From Elymus sibiricus (Eukaryota > Streptophyta > Magnoliopsida > Poales > Poaceae), in NCBI GenBank assembly GCA_039707655.1, contig CM077676.1:457736379-457800378 (forward strand): DNA of 64,000 nucleotides, given 5' to 3'. Positions within the stretch are counted from its first letter, which is position 1; every line of letters starts with the position of its first letter. The notes under the pieces were generated by a model. That model ran no database searches. It worked only from the letters and a program-made list of their open reading frames with translations, and was not told where the DNA came from. The position numbers and the translations under genes were made by a program. Positions 33,387 to 41,982 of this stretch are shown here, one piece after another.

Positions 33387-33709
33387 TGATAAAGGTTCAC
33401 CAAGAAGGTTGTGGGTGAATGAAAAGATGAGCTGCGATATGAATTCCTCACTGTAAGTAGTACTAGCTAGGCCCACACATCTCTTTGATTCTAGTTTCAA
33501 TACCACTATCATGCTTGATTATTATTTTGATTGAACTCTATTCTCGTAAAGTGCCCGAGGCAGGGATCCGGGAATAACTTATGTGGATACTACGTCTATG
33601 AGTTCATTCGCCAGACGACCGATGAGACAGGCAGTTTATTTGAAAAACTTGAAGTACGTAAACAATATTCACAAATTTATTTTATTACCATCAACTGTGT
33701 TGAGTTTCA

Positions 33710-33740
<31 letters not shown>

Positions 33741-34200
33741 TGACCCCCTTCTTTAAATTAGATCGAACGGATGCGGGACGGACTCCTACCACAGTATCGC
33801 CTATGAGCAATTCAAGAGGAATTGGCGGGATTCTTTCTTGATGAGGTCATAGCTAAAAAGGGAGAATACCATCTAGAAATGGTAGTGGATGTTGGAAATT
33901 AGATATTTGGGATCGTAAGAGATGTTATACATTGTATATATGCATGAACGTGTACTATACGTAGTAGCGTCGAATAGATATACGAAACCATGTTGTTCGA
34001 CCACGCACGAAGAAAAAGAGGTCACTTCTCTCTATATTCATGACGATTTGTGTAATGGTTCCTTCATTGCTATATGTAGTAGCTAGCGTCAAGTTGAATG
34101 GTATACACAAAAAAGAAAAGGGGGAAACACAATATGAAACCCCTAACCAAAACCCTAAACCCCGCATTTAAAAAAAAAACCCCAGCAGTTGGCATGGGCT

Positions 34201-34423
34201 GACGCGTGGCTGCCTTTTAGTCCCGGTCGGTGTTACCAACCGGGACTAAAGGTCCTCCTGCCTGGGCGCCCCACAGCGGCCACGTGGAGGTCTTCCAGTC
34301 CCGGTTCGTAACACAACCAGGAATAAAAGTGAGGGCCTTTAGTCCCGGATGCTTAGTCCCAGTTGCTGAACCGGGACTAAAGGCCCACTGGAACTGGGAC
34401 TAATGCCCTATTTTCTACTAGTG
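34201..34423 (-). repeat. CACTA-2 right subterminal repeats and terminal inverted repeat
   Basis: Six or so AGTCCCGGTT/AACCGGGACT motifs, then the inverted terminal repeat at 34403-34423. Between 33903 and 34200 I see no gene; a run of A at 34170 follows an AAACCCTAAACCC word. A (TA)n run lies at 33715-33740. Confidence 0.85.
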
Positions 34424-34465
34424 ATGGGAATTTTTAGGGAGTGTCTAATTAGTATAAGTATATAT

Positions 34466-34745
34466 AGCCAACTGTTGGCTATATGATGTTGCCATGTCAT
34501 ATATAGTCATCACTTACAGTCACTCATACAACAAGGTAAGTTATAATCTTGGCTATAAGAGTACTATTTTTTCACCTTCTCTCTATCTCTTTCTTCATAT
34601 TTATTACATTTGCCTAGGAGTACACATATAGTAATGCTCTTGCGTGAGAGTCCACTCCCACCATTTTCCATGTCTTTCTGCTCCATGTAGGCAAAAGTGC
34701 CATGTAAGCGGCTATAAGACCATTATTGTACTTGCTCTGAGAGAA
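34466..34745. mobile_element. MITE-like repeat, unit B, left end lost
   Basis: From ATAGCCAACTGTTGGCTATA to AGCGGCTATAAGACCATTATTGTACTTGCTCT. Full copies at 47227 and 58765 begin GAGAGCATGGTTAATAGTATAGCC. That resembles the inverted right end (AGAGCAAGTATAATAATGG...TATAGCC), so the ends are imperfect inverted repeats. Here the first bases are replaced by unrelated sequence next to the CACTA-2 edge. Confidence 0.55.
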
Positions 34746-34833
34746 TCCAATGCACAAGGGTTTCTTCCTTTTTGCAGGTATCCTGCCTGGTGACAGCGCC
34801 AGGGTCTTCTCGTAGCATTGTCGTTCAAGGCGC

Positions 34834-35049
34834 ATGGCTCGTGAAACGGCGGAGGCGCTGGCGGCGATCGTCAAGTCCGAGGAGGTGCTCCGGGGAAAGC
34901 GCACGCCCGGGGCTTGGAGGGCCGCGCTGCCTCCTCGTGCCGTGCGACACATCATCGCGCGGGTTCTCACGCCCAGGATGACATTGAAAGCGCGGGAGTG
35001 GGAGCCATCGTGGAACAAGGAAGGAGGGGCGCGGTGCTACTCGGGCTAG
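34834..35049 (+). CDS. Unrecognised 71-residue ORF, unit B (only copy with start and full frame)
   Basis: ATG GCT CGT GAG start, ending CYSG then TAG. Codons are GC-rich at third positions, as in many grass exons. The sequence MARETAEALAAIVKSEEV continues with a basic, Trp-containing part (GAWRAALPPRAVRHI). It follows a TTTTTGCAG acceptor-like signal about 57 bp upstream, but that stretch carries an in-frame TAG. I know no matching family. Other copies: A lacks the start, C has an early TGA, D is truncated, and E and F have AGG in place of ATG. It may be a remnant exon of a lost gene rather than a gene. The opposite strand is also open over much of it and cannot be excluded. Confidence 0.35.
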   Translation: MARETAEALAAIVKSEEVLRGKRTPGAWRAALPPRAVRHIIARVLTPRMTLKAREWEPSWNKEGGARCYSG

Positions 35050-35149
35050 AACTCAAGTTCGGGGCGGGCACAAGCAGAAGGAGAAGGAGATGCTATTGGG
35101 CTATCTTGCTAGGCCGCTACGGCGGAGCTAGCCGCAACTAAAGAAAAAC

Positions 35150-35925
35150 TAAGCAAATGAATTCAAACAAAAATTTGAATTCAAACAACAAAAAAACAAT
35201 GCAACAGCATGATGAAGCCATAGACACCTATTTTGAAAAAGGTTTAATTGCCTAAGGAAATTTGAATACAAGCGTTAAAAGTGCTAACAGATTTTACTAA
35301 CTGCAAAAACATGGAAAATTAGTGTGTTACACCTCTCTAAACCATAGAATACACATACTATTTAATTTATTTAGAAACTCAAATATTTTCGTTACTGCAA
35401 AATAACTTTTATGATTTTATTTTCTAATTAATATTAAATTATGAGTATTTCTTATTAATTATAATATTTTTAACATATTCATTATGTGACTACACTCATT
35501 GAAATATGACACTCATTTAAGCATATGTAGATTCATCACACACAATCATATATGAGTGAACTATAGTCTAGATACACTGAATAGCTTGAATGCATGGCAA
35601 ACAATATCAAACTGCCTTGCTTTATTCAACTGATACTAGCCTTTAATATTATGAGGCATACAAGATAAAGCAAGCCACTCATCGAAAAAGAATAAAACAC
35701 ATAATTCATTATTCCATTGTCAAATAGTACACTCATTGAAATATTTGTAGATTCATCACACTAATACATATATGAGTAAACAATATAATTCAGCATGCCC
35801 ACATGGAATACATAGCATTATTAATGCATGGCGACCGATATCACACTCGCTCACATTATTCAATCGATTCTAGCCTTTAATAAGAAAGGCACAAAAGATA
35901 AAGCCAGCCTTGTAAGGCAGGCTAC
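35150..35925. repeat. AT-rich tail of unit B with a duplicated downstream region
   Basis: Two related segments (about 35490-35680 and 35730-35905) share CACTCATTGAAATAT, TGTAGATTCATCACAC, ATATATGAGT and TAGCCTTTAATA. Each has a TTTATT/CATTATTCAA word corresponding to a poly(A) signal on the minus strand. The second lies directly behind the inhibitor stop codon as its 3' untranslated region; the first looks like a leftover of an earlier duplication. Confidence 0.55.
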
Positions 35926-36156
35926 CTAGCCAATGAATGGTGCAGGAGGAACAACCACAAATGTATTAGGAACCCGGCCGATGTCATTGTAAATGATAAT
36001 GCGTACTTGGTCTTGTGGAGGTGGGGATGGAGGCTCGCTTGGAGGGAGTACTCGGACAATTCTGATATCAGGCCTCTCCCGAGAGATGATCTGAACTGCT
36101 GCAATCACTTCGGAACCAATAAGACCCGGCCACGATTCAGGCACCGGACCAGGCAT
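35926..36156 (-). CDS. Potato type I (CI-2-like) serine protease inhibitor, unit B
   Basis: 76 residues from MPGPVPESWPGLIG to VVVPPAPFIG. Family marks are the ESWPGLIG N-terminal motif (WPELVG in CI-2), a helix AAVQIISRERPDIRI, the inhibitory-loop region, the strand DQVRIIIYND, and a C-terminal PxxG. There is no cysteine, as in cereal CI-2, and no signal peptide, so it is probably cytosolic. The loop LPPSEPPSPPPQDQV has prolines where CI-2 has its P1 Met, so inhibitory specificity is doubtful. I chose the ATG at 36156 because an in-frame TGA lies 6 codons upstream of it. A likely 5' untranslated exon and intron lie at 36201-36385. This is subtype I (SEVIAAVQ, PPSEPP), shared with unit C. Confidence 0.75.
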   Translation of the reverse strand: MPGPVPESWPGLIGSEVIAAVQIISRERPDIRIVRVLPPSEPPSPPPQDQVRIIIYNDIGRVPNTFVVVPPAPFIG

Positions 36157-36200
36157 GTCTACCCTTATCACGACTCAGGCTAGCCTTCCTCCCTTTCGAA

Positions 36201-36420
36201 CTGTTAATTAATGACAAGCATCAATAATTCAGAAATACATAGATAATCAAGAGAAACATGCATGGTGTTTTGTTTTAATAATAATAATAATAATAACAAT
36301 AACAATAATAAAAAAAATACGTACCAACCTTTAGGGAAGAAGAGGCTGCTTTACCTAACAGAACCTTAGCTTTTCTCGTGGAGATGATCTTGTGATCAAG
36401 GTATGTGTGTGTATAAATAC
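36201..36420 (-). promoter_or_regulatory. Predicted promoter, untranslated exon and intron of the unit B inhibitor gene
   Basis: Minus-strand order: TATTTATA at 36419-36412, a leader from about 36385, a donor (CTAAAG|GTTGGT) at 36328, then an intron holding an AAT/AAC microsatellite (about 36275-36315). The acceptor TTAATTAACAG ends at 36201, 45 bp before the ATG. The same signals recur in units C, D, E and F. Confidence 0.5.
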
Positions 36421-36798
36421 AAATGTATGAGTGCATTCCCATTTGCGTAGCTTACGCCATGTCGATTATAACAATGCATGCATTTTGTTCACAGAAGCAT
36501 CAGCATATGCACTCCTTGTCGAAATTAACGATGTCGATGATAACAATGCATTCATTTGTCTTCATTAATTAAGAAACATCAGCATATCCACTACTTGTCG
36601 AGATTAGCGATAATGATGACAAGAATCCATGCATTTTACTTGATTGATTAAGAAACATCAGCTATCCCCTTTCGTTGGGAGTAACGACGCCGATGACACA
36701 ATAATGCATGCATAAGCGTGTAAGTTGAAACAGCATGTATCGTATTTGATCTTAGATGTACGTATGCAGAGCACCTCCACATAGAAACATGTGTGTTT
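36421..36798. other. Spacer between inhibitor promoter and SINE, unit B
   Basis: Contains repeated words such as AAGAAACATCAGC(A/T)AT, ACAATGCATGCATT and CTTGTCGA(A/G)ATTA occurring three to four times, an imperfect internal repetition. No ORF was recognised. Confidence 0.5.
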
Positions 36799-36815
36799 AA
36801 AGTGCATCCTATTGC

Positions 36816-36858
36816 TGCGAACCAACCTGTGGTTGGATGGTTCGAGGGACAGTGGTAT
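36816..36858 (+). mobile_element. SINE fragment (Au-like), truncated, unit B
   Basis: Follows the same 17-bp duplication AAAGTGCATCCTATTGC (36799-36815) as the complete copies, but stops at CAGTGGTAT. It is joined there to the sequence just before the small-ORF region of the next unit, so a deletion removed the remainder. Confidence 0.75.
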
Positions 36859-36940
36859 GTACAAGGGTTTCTTCCTTTTTGTAGGTATCCTGCCTGGTGA
36901 CAGCGCCAGGGTCTTCTCGTAGCACTGCCGTTCAAGGCGC

Positions 36941-37157
36941 ATGGCTCGTGAGATGGCGGAGGCGCTGGCGGCGATCGTCAAGTCCGAGGAGGTGTCCCGG
37001 GGAAAGCGCACGCCAGGGGCTTGGAAGACCGCGCTGCCTCCTCGTGCCGTGTGACACATCATCGAGCGGGTTCTCACGCCCAGGATGGCATTGAAAGCGC
37101 GGGAGTGGGAGCCATCGTGGAACAAGGAAGGAGGGGCGCGGTGCTACTCGGGCTAGA
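36941..37157 (+). pseudogene. Unrecognised small ORF, unit C, early stop
   Basis: Same frame as 34834-35049 with the ATG present, but CGA has become TGA at 37052-37054 after about 37 codons. Confidence 0.4.
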
Positions 37158-37257
37158 ACTCAAGTTCGGGTCCGGCACAAGCAGGAGGAGGAGCTGCTAT
37201 TGGTCTATCTTGCTAGGCCGCTACGGCGGTGCTAGCCGCAACTAAGGAAAAACTAAG

Positions 37258-38034
37258 CAAATGAATTCAAACAAAAAATTGAATTCAAACAACAAAAAAA
37301 AAACAATGCAACAGCATGAATGAAGCCATAGACACCTATTTTGAAAAAGGTTTAATTGCCTAAGGAAATTTGAATACAAGCGTTAAAAGTGCTAACAGAT
37401 TTTACTAACTGCAAAAACTTGGAAAATTAGTGTGTTACACCTCTCTAAACCATATAATACATATACTCTTTAATTTATTTAGAAACTCAAATATTTTCGT
37501 GACTGCAAAATAACTTTTATGAATTTATTTACTAATTAATATTAAATTATGAGTATTTCTTATTTATTATAATATTTTAAACATATTCATTATGTGACTA
37601 CACTCATTGAAATATGACACACATTTAAGCATATGTAGATTCATCACACACAATCATATATGAGTGAACTATAGTCTAGATACACTGAATAGCTTGAATG
37701 CATGGCAAACAATACCAAACTGCCTTGCTTTATTCAACTGATACTAGCCTTTAATATTATGAGGCATACAAGATAAAGCAAGCCACTCATCGAAAAAGAA
37801 TAAAACACAAAATTCATTATTCCATTGTCAAATAGTACACTCATTGAAATATTTGTAGATTCATCACACTAATACATATATGAGTAAACAATATAATTCA
37901 GGCATGCCCACATGGAATACATAGCATTATTAATGCATGGCGACCGATATCACACTCGCTCACTTTATTCAATCGATTCTAGCCTTTAATAAGAAAGGCA
38001 CAAAAGATAAAGCCAGCCTTGTAAGGCAGGCTAG
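37258..38034. repeat. AT-rich tail of unit C
   Basis: Colinear with 35150-35925, including the duplicated downstream region. AATAAA on the minus strand is intact here (TTTATT in the GCTCACTTTATTCAA word near 37960). Confidence 0.55.
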
Positions 38035-38265
38035 CTAGCCAATGAATGGTGCAGGAGGAACAACCACAAATGTATTAGGAACCCGGCCGATGTCATTGTA
38101 AATGATAACGCGTACTTGGTCTTGTGGAGGTGGGGATGGAGGCTCGCTTGGAGGGAGTACTCGGACAATTCTGATATCAGGCCTCTCCCGAGAGATGATC
38201 TGAACTGCTGCAATCACTTCGGAACCAATAAGACCCGGCCACGATTCAGGCACCGGACCAGGCAT
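38035..38265 (-). CDS. Potato type I (CI-2-like) serine protease inhibitor, unit C
   Basis: 76 residues, intact. It differs from the unit B protein only near QVR(V)IIYND, so this is the second subtype I gene. It has the same start choice, the same proline-rich loop LPPSEPPSPPPQDQV, and the same upstream untranslated exon and intron with acceptor TTAATTAACAG. The high identity over the whole unit points to a recent duplication or conversion between B and C. Confidence 0.75.
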   Translation of the reverse strand: MPGPVPESWPGLIGSEVIAAVQIISRERPDIRIVRVLPPSEPPSPPPQDQVRVIIYNDIGRVPNTFVVVPPAPFIG

Positions 38266-38923
38266 GTCAACCCTTATCACGACTCAGGCTAGCCTTCCTC
38301 CCTTTCGAACTGTTAATTAATGACAAGCATCAATAATTCAGAAATACATAGATAATCAAGAGAAACATGCATGGTGTTTTGTTTTAATAATAATAATAAT
38401 AATAACAATAACAATAATAAAAAAAATACGTACCAACCTTTAGGGAAGAAGAGGCTGCTTTACCTAACAGAACCTTAGCTTTTCTCGTGGCGACGATCTT
38501 GTGATCAAGGTATGTGTGTGTATAAATACAAATGTATGAGTGCATTCCCATTTCCGTAGCTTACGCCATGTCGATTATAACAATGCATGCATTTTGTTCA
38601 CAGAAGCATCAGCATATGCACTCCTTGTCGAAATTAACGATGTCGATGATAACAATGCATTCATTTGTCTTCATTAATTAAGAAACATCAGCAAATCCAC
38701 TACTTGTCGAGATTAGCGATAACGATGACAAGAATCCATGCATTTTACTTGATTGATTAAGAAACATCAGCTATCCCCTTTCGTTGGGAGTAACGATGCC
38801 GATGACACAATAATGCATGCATAAGCGTGTAAGTTGAAACAGCATGTACGTATTTGATCTTAGATGTACGTATGCAGAGCACCTCCACATAGAAACATGT
38901 GTGTTTAAAGTGCATCCTATTGC

Positions 38924-39233
38924 TGCGAACCAACCTGTGGTTGGATGGTTAGAGAGACAGTGGTATCCCCAGCCCATCAGGGTTCAAGTCCTGATGTTCG
39001 CATTATTCCTGGATTTCTTTCAGGATTTTCGGCGATACGTTTTCAGTGGGTGTAGACGTTCCCGTCGACGACGAGGCGCCTACGGTGACTTCGTAAATCT
39101 CAAGATGATATGCCGGCTCAGTCTCTCGAAGGTGCTCATAGGAGTAGGGTGTGCGTGTGTGCGTTCATAGGGGTGAGTGTATGCGCGTATATATGAGCCC
39201 TTGCGTCTGTATTGTGTTCAAAAAATTAAGAAA
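38924..39233 (+). mobile_element. Au-like SINE, complete, unit C
   Basis: 310 bp with a tRNA-related head (GGTTAGAGAGACAGTGGTAT; B-box GGTTCAAGTCC near 38980), a body with ACGTTCCCGTCGACGACGAG, and a TTCAAAAAATTAAGAAA tail. It is flanked by AAAGTGCATCCTATTGC (38907-38923) and AAAGTGCATCTTATTGC (39234-39250). I recognise the body from the Triticeae Au SINE. The same duplication flanks every copy in the array, so one insertion predates the tandem duplication. Confidence 0.85.
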
Positions 39234-39250
39234 AAAGTGCATCTTATTGC

Positions 39251-39632
39251 AACATACGTTTTCTCAATATATATTTTTCAACACAGATTATTGTCCCATT
39301 CATACAGAAAAGTCATCACTACAAGTTGCTTTGGATCTGCGAGTTATATATAGGTATCACTATCGATTCATAGGAAATAATGCATCGTTGTGCGGTTTTA
39401 GAAAGAATTGAAATCATACTCAAGTATCAATGCCAGTTCTTTTTAAAGAATTGGCAGTGATCAGGCTTGTGGAAAATACGTAGAATCCTTTGACGTCCCG
39501 ACCGCAGCCGCATGTCCCAACCCCTAGTGTGCTATCTTGACTGTCTCTAGTAGCGTGATTCTATCTAAGCCAATACCTTTTGAGATTTCTTCCCTAGTTA
39601 TCTTGGCAGCAGCGTGATTTGCCTTGCCCATT
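39251..39632. other. Upstream part of the secreted-protein gene region, unit C/D, cut by deletion
   Basis: Matches 45029-45410, the region leading to the small secreted-protein ATG. It ends at CTTGCCCATT, just before that ATG, and is joined directly to GGCTTGGAAGGGGCTTGGAA of the small-ORF region. The gene, the retroelement and the MITE are therefore missing in this unit. Confidence 0.65.
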
Positions 39633-39642
39633 GGCTTGGAAG

Positions 39643-39782
39643 GGGCTTGGAAGGCCGCGCTGCCTCCTCGTGCCGTGCGACACATCATCGAGCGGGTTCT
39701 CACGCCCAGGATGGCATTAAAAGCGCGGGAGTGGGAGCCATCGTGGAGCAAGGAAGGAGGGGCGCGGTGCTACTCGGGCTAG
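39643..39782 (+). pseudogene. Unrecognised small ORF, unit D, 5' half deleted
   Basis: Only the second half (from the GAWKAALPP-like part to CYSG and TAG) remains after the deletion junction near 39632-39645. Confidence 0.4.
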
Positions 39783-40657
39783 AACTCAAGTTCGGGTCAG
39801 GCACAAGCAGGAGGAGGAGCTGCTATTGGTCTATCTTGCTAGGCCGCTACGGCGGAGCTAGCCGCAACTAAGGAAAAACTAAGCAAATGAATTCAAACAA
39901 AAATTTGAATTCAAACAACAAAAAAAACAATGCAACAGCATGAATGAAGCCATAGACACCTATTTTGAAAAAGGTTTAATTGCGTAACGAAATTTGAATA
40001 CAAGCGTTAAAAGTGCTAACAGATTTTACTAACTGCAAAAACTTGGAAAATTACTGTGTTACACCTCTCTAAACCATAGAATAAATATACTATTTAATAT
40101 CTTTTGAAACACAAATATTTTTGTTACTGCAAAATAACTTTTATGATTTTATTTACTAATTAATATTAAATTATCAATATTTCTTATTTATTATAATATT
40201 TTTAACATATTCATTATATGACTACACTCATTGAAATATGACACTCATTTAAGCATATGTAGATTCATCACACACAATCATATATGAGTTAAATATAGTC
40301 AGATACACTGAATAGCTTGAATGGATGGCAAACAATATCAAAATGCCTTGCTTTATTCAACTGATACTAGCCTTTAATATTATGAGGCATACAAGATAAA
40401 GTAAGCCACTCATCGAAAAAGAATAAAACACATAATTCATTATTCCATTGTCAAATAGTACACTCATTGAAATATTTGTAGATTCATCACACTAATACAT
40501 ACATGAGTAAACAATATAATTCAGGCATGCCCACATGGACAACATAGCATTATTAATGCATGGCGACCGATATCACACTCGCTCACTTTATTCAATCGAT
40601 TCTAGCCTTTAATAAGAAAGGCACAAAAGATAAAGCCAGCCATGTAAGGCAGGCTAG

Positions 40658-40887
40658 CTAGCCAATGTATGGTGCAGGAGGAACAACCACAAATGTATTA
40701 GGAACCGGGCCGACGTTGTTGTAAATGATAACGCGTACTTGGTCTTGTGGAGGTGGGGATGGAGGCTCGCCTGGAGGGAGTACTCGGCAATTCTGATATC
40801 AGGCCTCTCCCGAGAGATTATCTGAACTGCTGCATTCAGTTCAGAACCAATCAGACCCGGCCACGATTCAGGCACCGGACCAGGCAT
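40658..40887 (-). pseudogene. Potato type I protease inhibitor, unit D, frameshift
   Basis: 230 bp against 231 in intact copies. One G is missing in the run TACTCGGG(C) near 40787, so the protein leaves frame after RPDIRIA, just before the inhibitory loop. The N-terminal half is subtype II (SELNAAVQ) and otherwise intact. Confidence 0.75.
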
Positions 40888-41008
40888 GTCTACCCTTATC
40901 ACGACTCAGCCTAGCCTTCCTCCCTTTCGAAACTGTTAATTAATGACAAGCATCAATAATTGAGAAATACATAGATAATCAAGAGAAACATGCATGGTGT
41001 TTTGTTTT

Positions 41009-41042
<34 letters not shown>

Positions 41043-41680
41043 TGCCAAAATAATCTCTGGTATTAACTGATAAAGGGATGGGAAACATGCTCTAAGCCTA
41101 GGAAGATGTCATAATCGAAATCATTATATGCTAACCAAACAAGTAATCAGTCTACTAAAATATTTAATGGAAAATGTATGCAATAATAAAAAAATACATG
41201 CCAACCTTTAGGGAAGAAGAGGCTGCTATACCTAACAGAACCTTAGCTTTTCTCGTGGCGATGATCTTGTGATGAAGGTATGTGTGTGTATAAATACAAA
41301 TGTATGAGTGCATTCCCATTTGCATAGCTTACGCCATGTCGATTATAACAATGCATGCATTTTGTTCACAGAAGCATCAGCATATGCACTCCTTGTCGAA
41401 ATTAATGATGTTGATGATAACAATGCATTTATTTGTCTGCATTAATTAAGAAACATCAGCATATCCACTACTTGTCGAGATTAACGATGTCGAGGACAAG
41501 AATCCATGCATTTTACTTGATTGATTAAGAAACATCAGCTATCCCCTTTCGTTGTGAGTAACGACGCCGATGACACAATAATGCATGCATAAGCGTGTAA
41601 GTTGAAATAGCATGTACGTATTTGATCTTAGATGAGCACCTCCACATAGAAATATGTGTGTTTAAAGTGCATCCTATTGC

Positions 41681-41982
41681 TGCGAACCAACCTGTGGTTG
41701 GATGGTTAGAGGGACAGTGGTATCCCCAGCCCATCAGGGTTCAAGTCCTGGTGTTCGCATTATTCCTGGATTTCTTTCAGGATTTCCGGCGATACGCTTT
41801 CAGTGGGTGTAGACGTTCCCGTCGACGACGAGGCACCTACGGTGACTTCGTAAATCTCAAGATGATATGCCAGCTCAGTCTCTCGAAGTTGCTCATAGGA
41901 GTAGGGTGTGCGTGTGTGCGTTCATAGGGGTGAGTGTATGCGTGTATATATGAGCCCTTGCGTCTGTATTGTGTTCAAAAAA
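41681..41982 (+). mobile_element. Au-like SINE, unit D, tail split by a Helitron
   Basis: Left duplication at 41664-41680. The body runs into the A-rich tail up to TTCAAAAAA at 41982 and resumes after the Helitron with TTAAGAAT (45004-45011). The right duplication is at 45012-45028. Confidence 0.85.

Larger units (their letters stand above)
21065..33902 (+). pseudogene. Second CACTA-2 gene: Transposase_24-like region, DUF8039-like region and Ulp1-like protease, dead
   Basis: Exons by GT/AG and frame: 21065-21265 (acidic), 21348-23791, 23878-24051, 24138-24248, 24346-33452 (split by the copia element), 33552-33653, 33762-33902. Order: acidic N-terminus; Ptta/En-Spm (Transposase_24) region with ELWNTLMANFSLP and KKMAQQFNNWKK; DUF8039-like YVVHRRGPDATYHYSPIPYGYA; Pro-rich linker; a C48 (Ulp1/SUMO protease) domain with catalytic-type His in FHFILLII, Asp in HVMDSLRKDP, and Gln...Cys in QGSGNNLCGYY. 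In-frame stops: 21492, 22434, 22899, 23052, 24163, 24178, 24350, the TAA split at the copia site, 33420 and 33804. Most are explained by single C-to-T or G-to-A changes. Grass CACTA elements are known to carry such second genes. Confidence 0.75.
5517..34423 (+). mobile_element. CACTA transposon 2, complete ends, with two nested LTR retrotransposons
   Basis: The left end CACTAGTAGAAAACAGGGC and the right end (34403-34423, inverted) match at 20 of 21 positions. The flanking triplets are GTG (5514-5516) and ATG (34424-34426), a 3-bp duplication with one mismatch or a later change. Subtracting the two nested elements leaves about 11.6 kb. It has a left promoter, a TNP2-like gene (6753-18267, interrupted), an internal repeat cluster with a TATA box (19376-19615), and a second gene (21065-33902, interrupted). 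Both genes are riddled with stops, so the copy cannot mobilise itself; its ends look intact enough to be moved in trans. This is inference. Confidence 0.92.

Noticed and set aside
33715..33740. (TA)n run as a regulatory element
   Set aside because: Simple microsatellite within an intron of the dead protease gene.
34614..35018. Minus-strand ORF of 134 codons over the small-ORF region and the MITE
   Set aside because: It spans a MITE and the GC-rich region without known motifs. The plus-strand frame ends consistently in all copies, so I prefer that, with low confidence.
36100..36180. Start of the inhibitor at the GTG codon six residues upstream (81-residue form)
   Set aside because: GTG is not a usual plant start, and an in-frame TGA lies just before it; the ATG at 36156 fits all copies.
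38980..38995. A free tRNA gene
   Set aside because: The B-box-like GGTTCAAGTCC belongs to the SINE head; no cloverleaf with a full acceptor stem is present.
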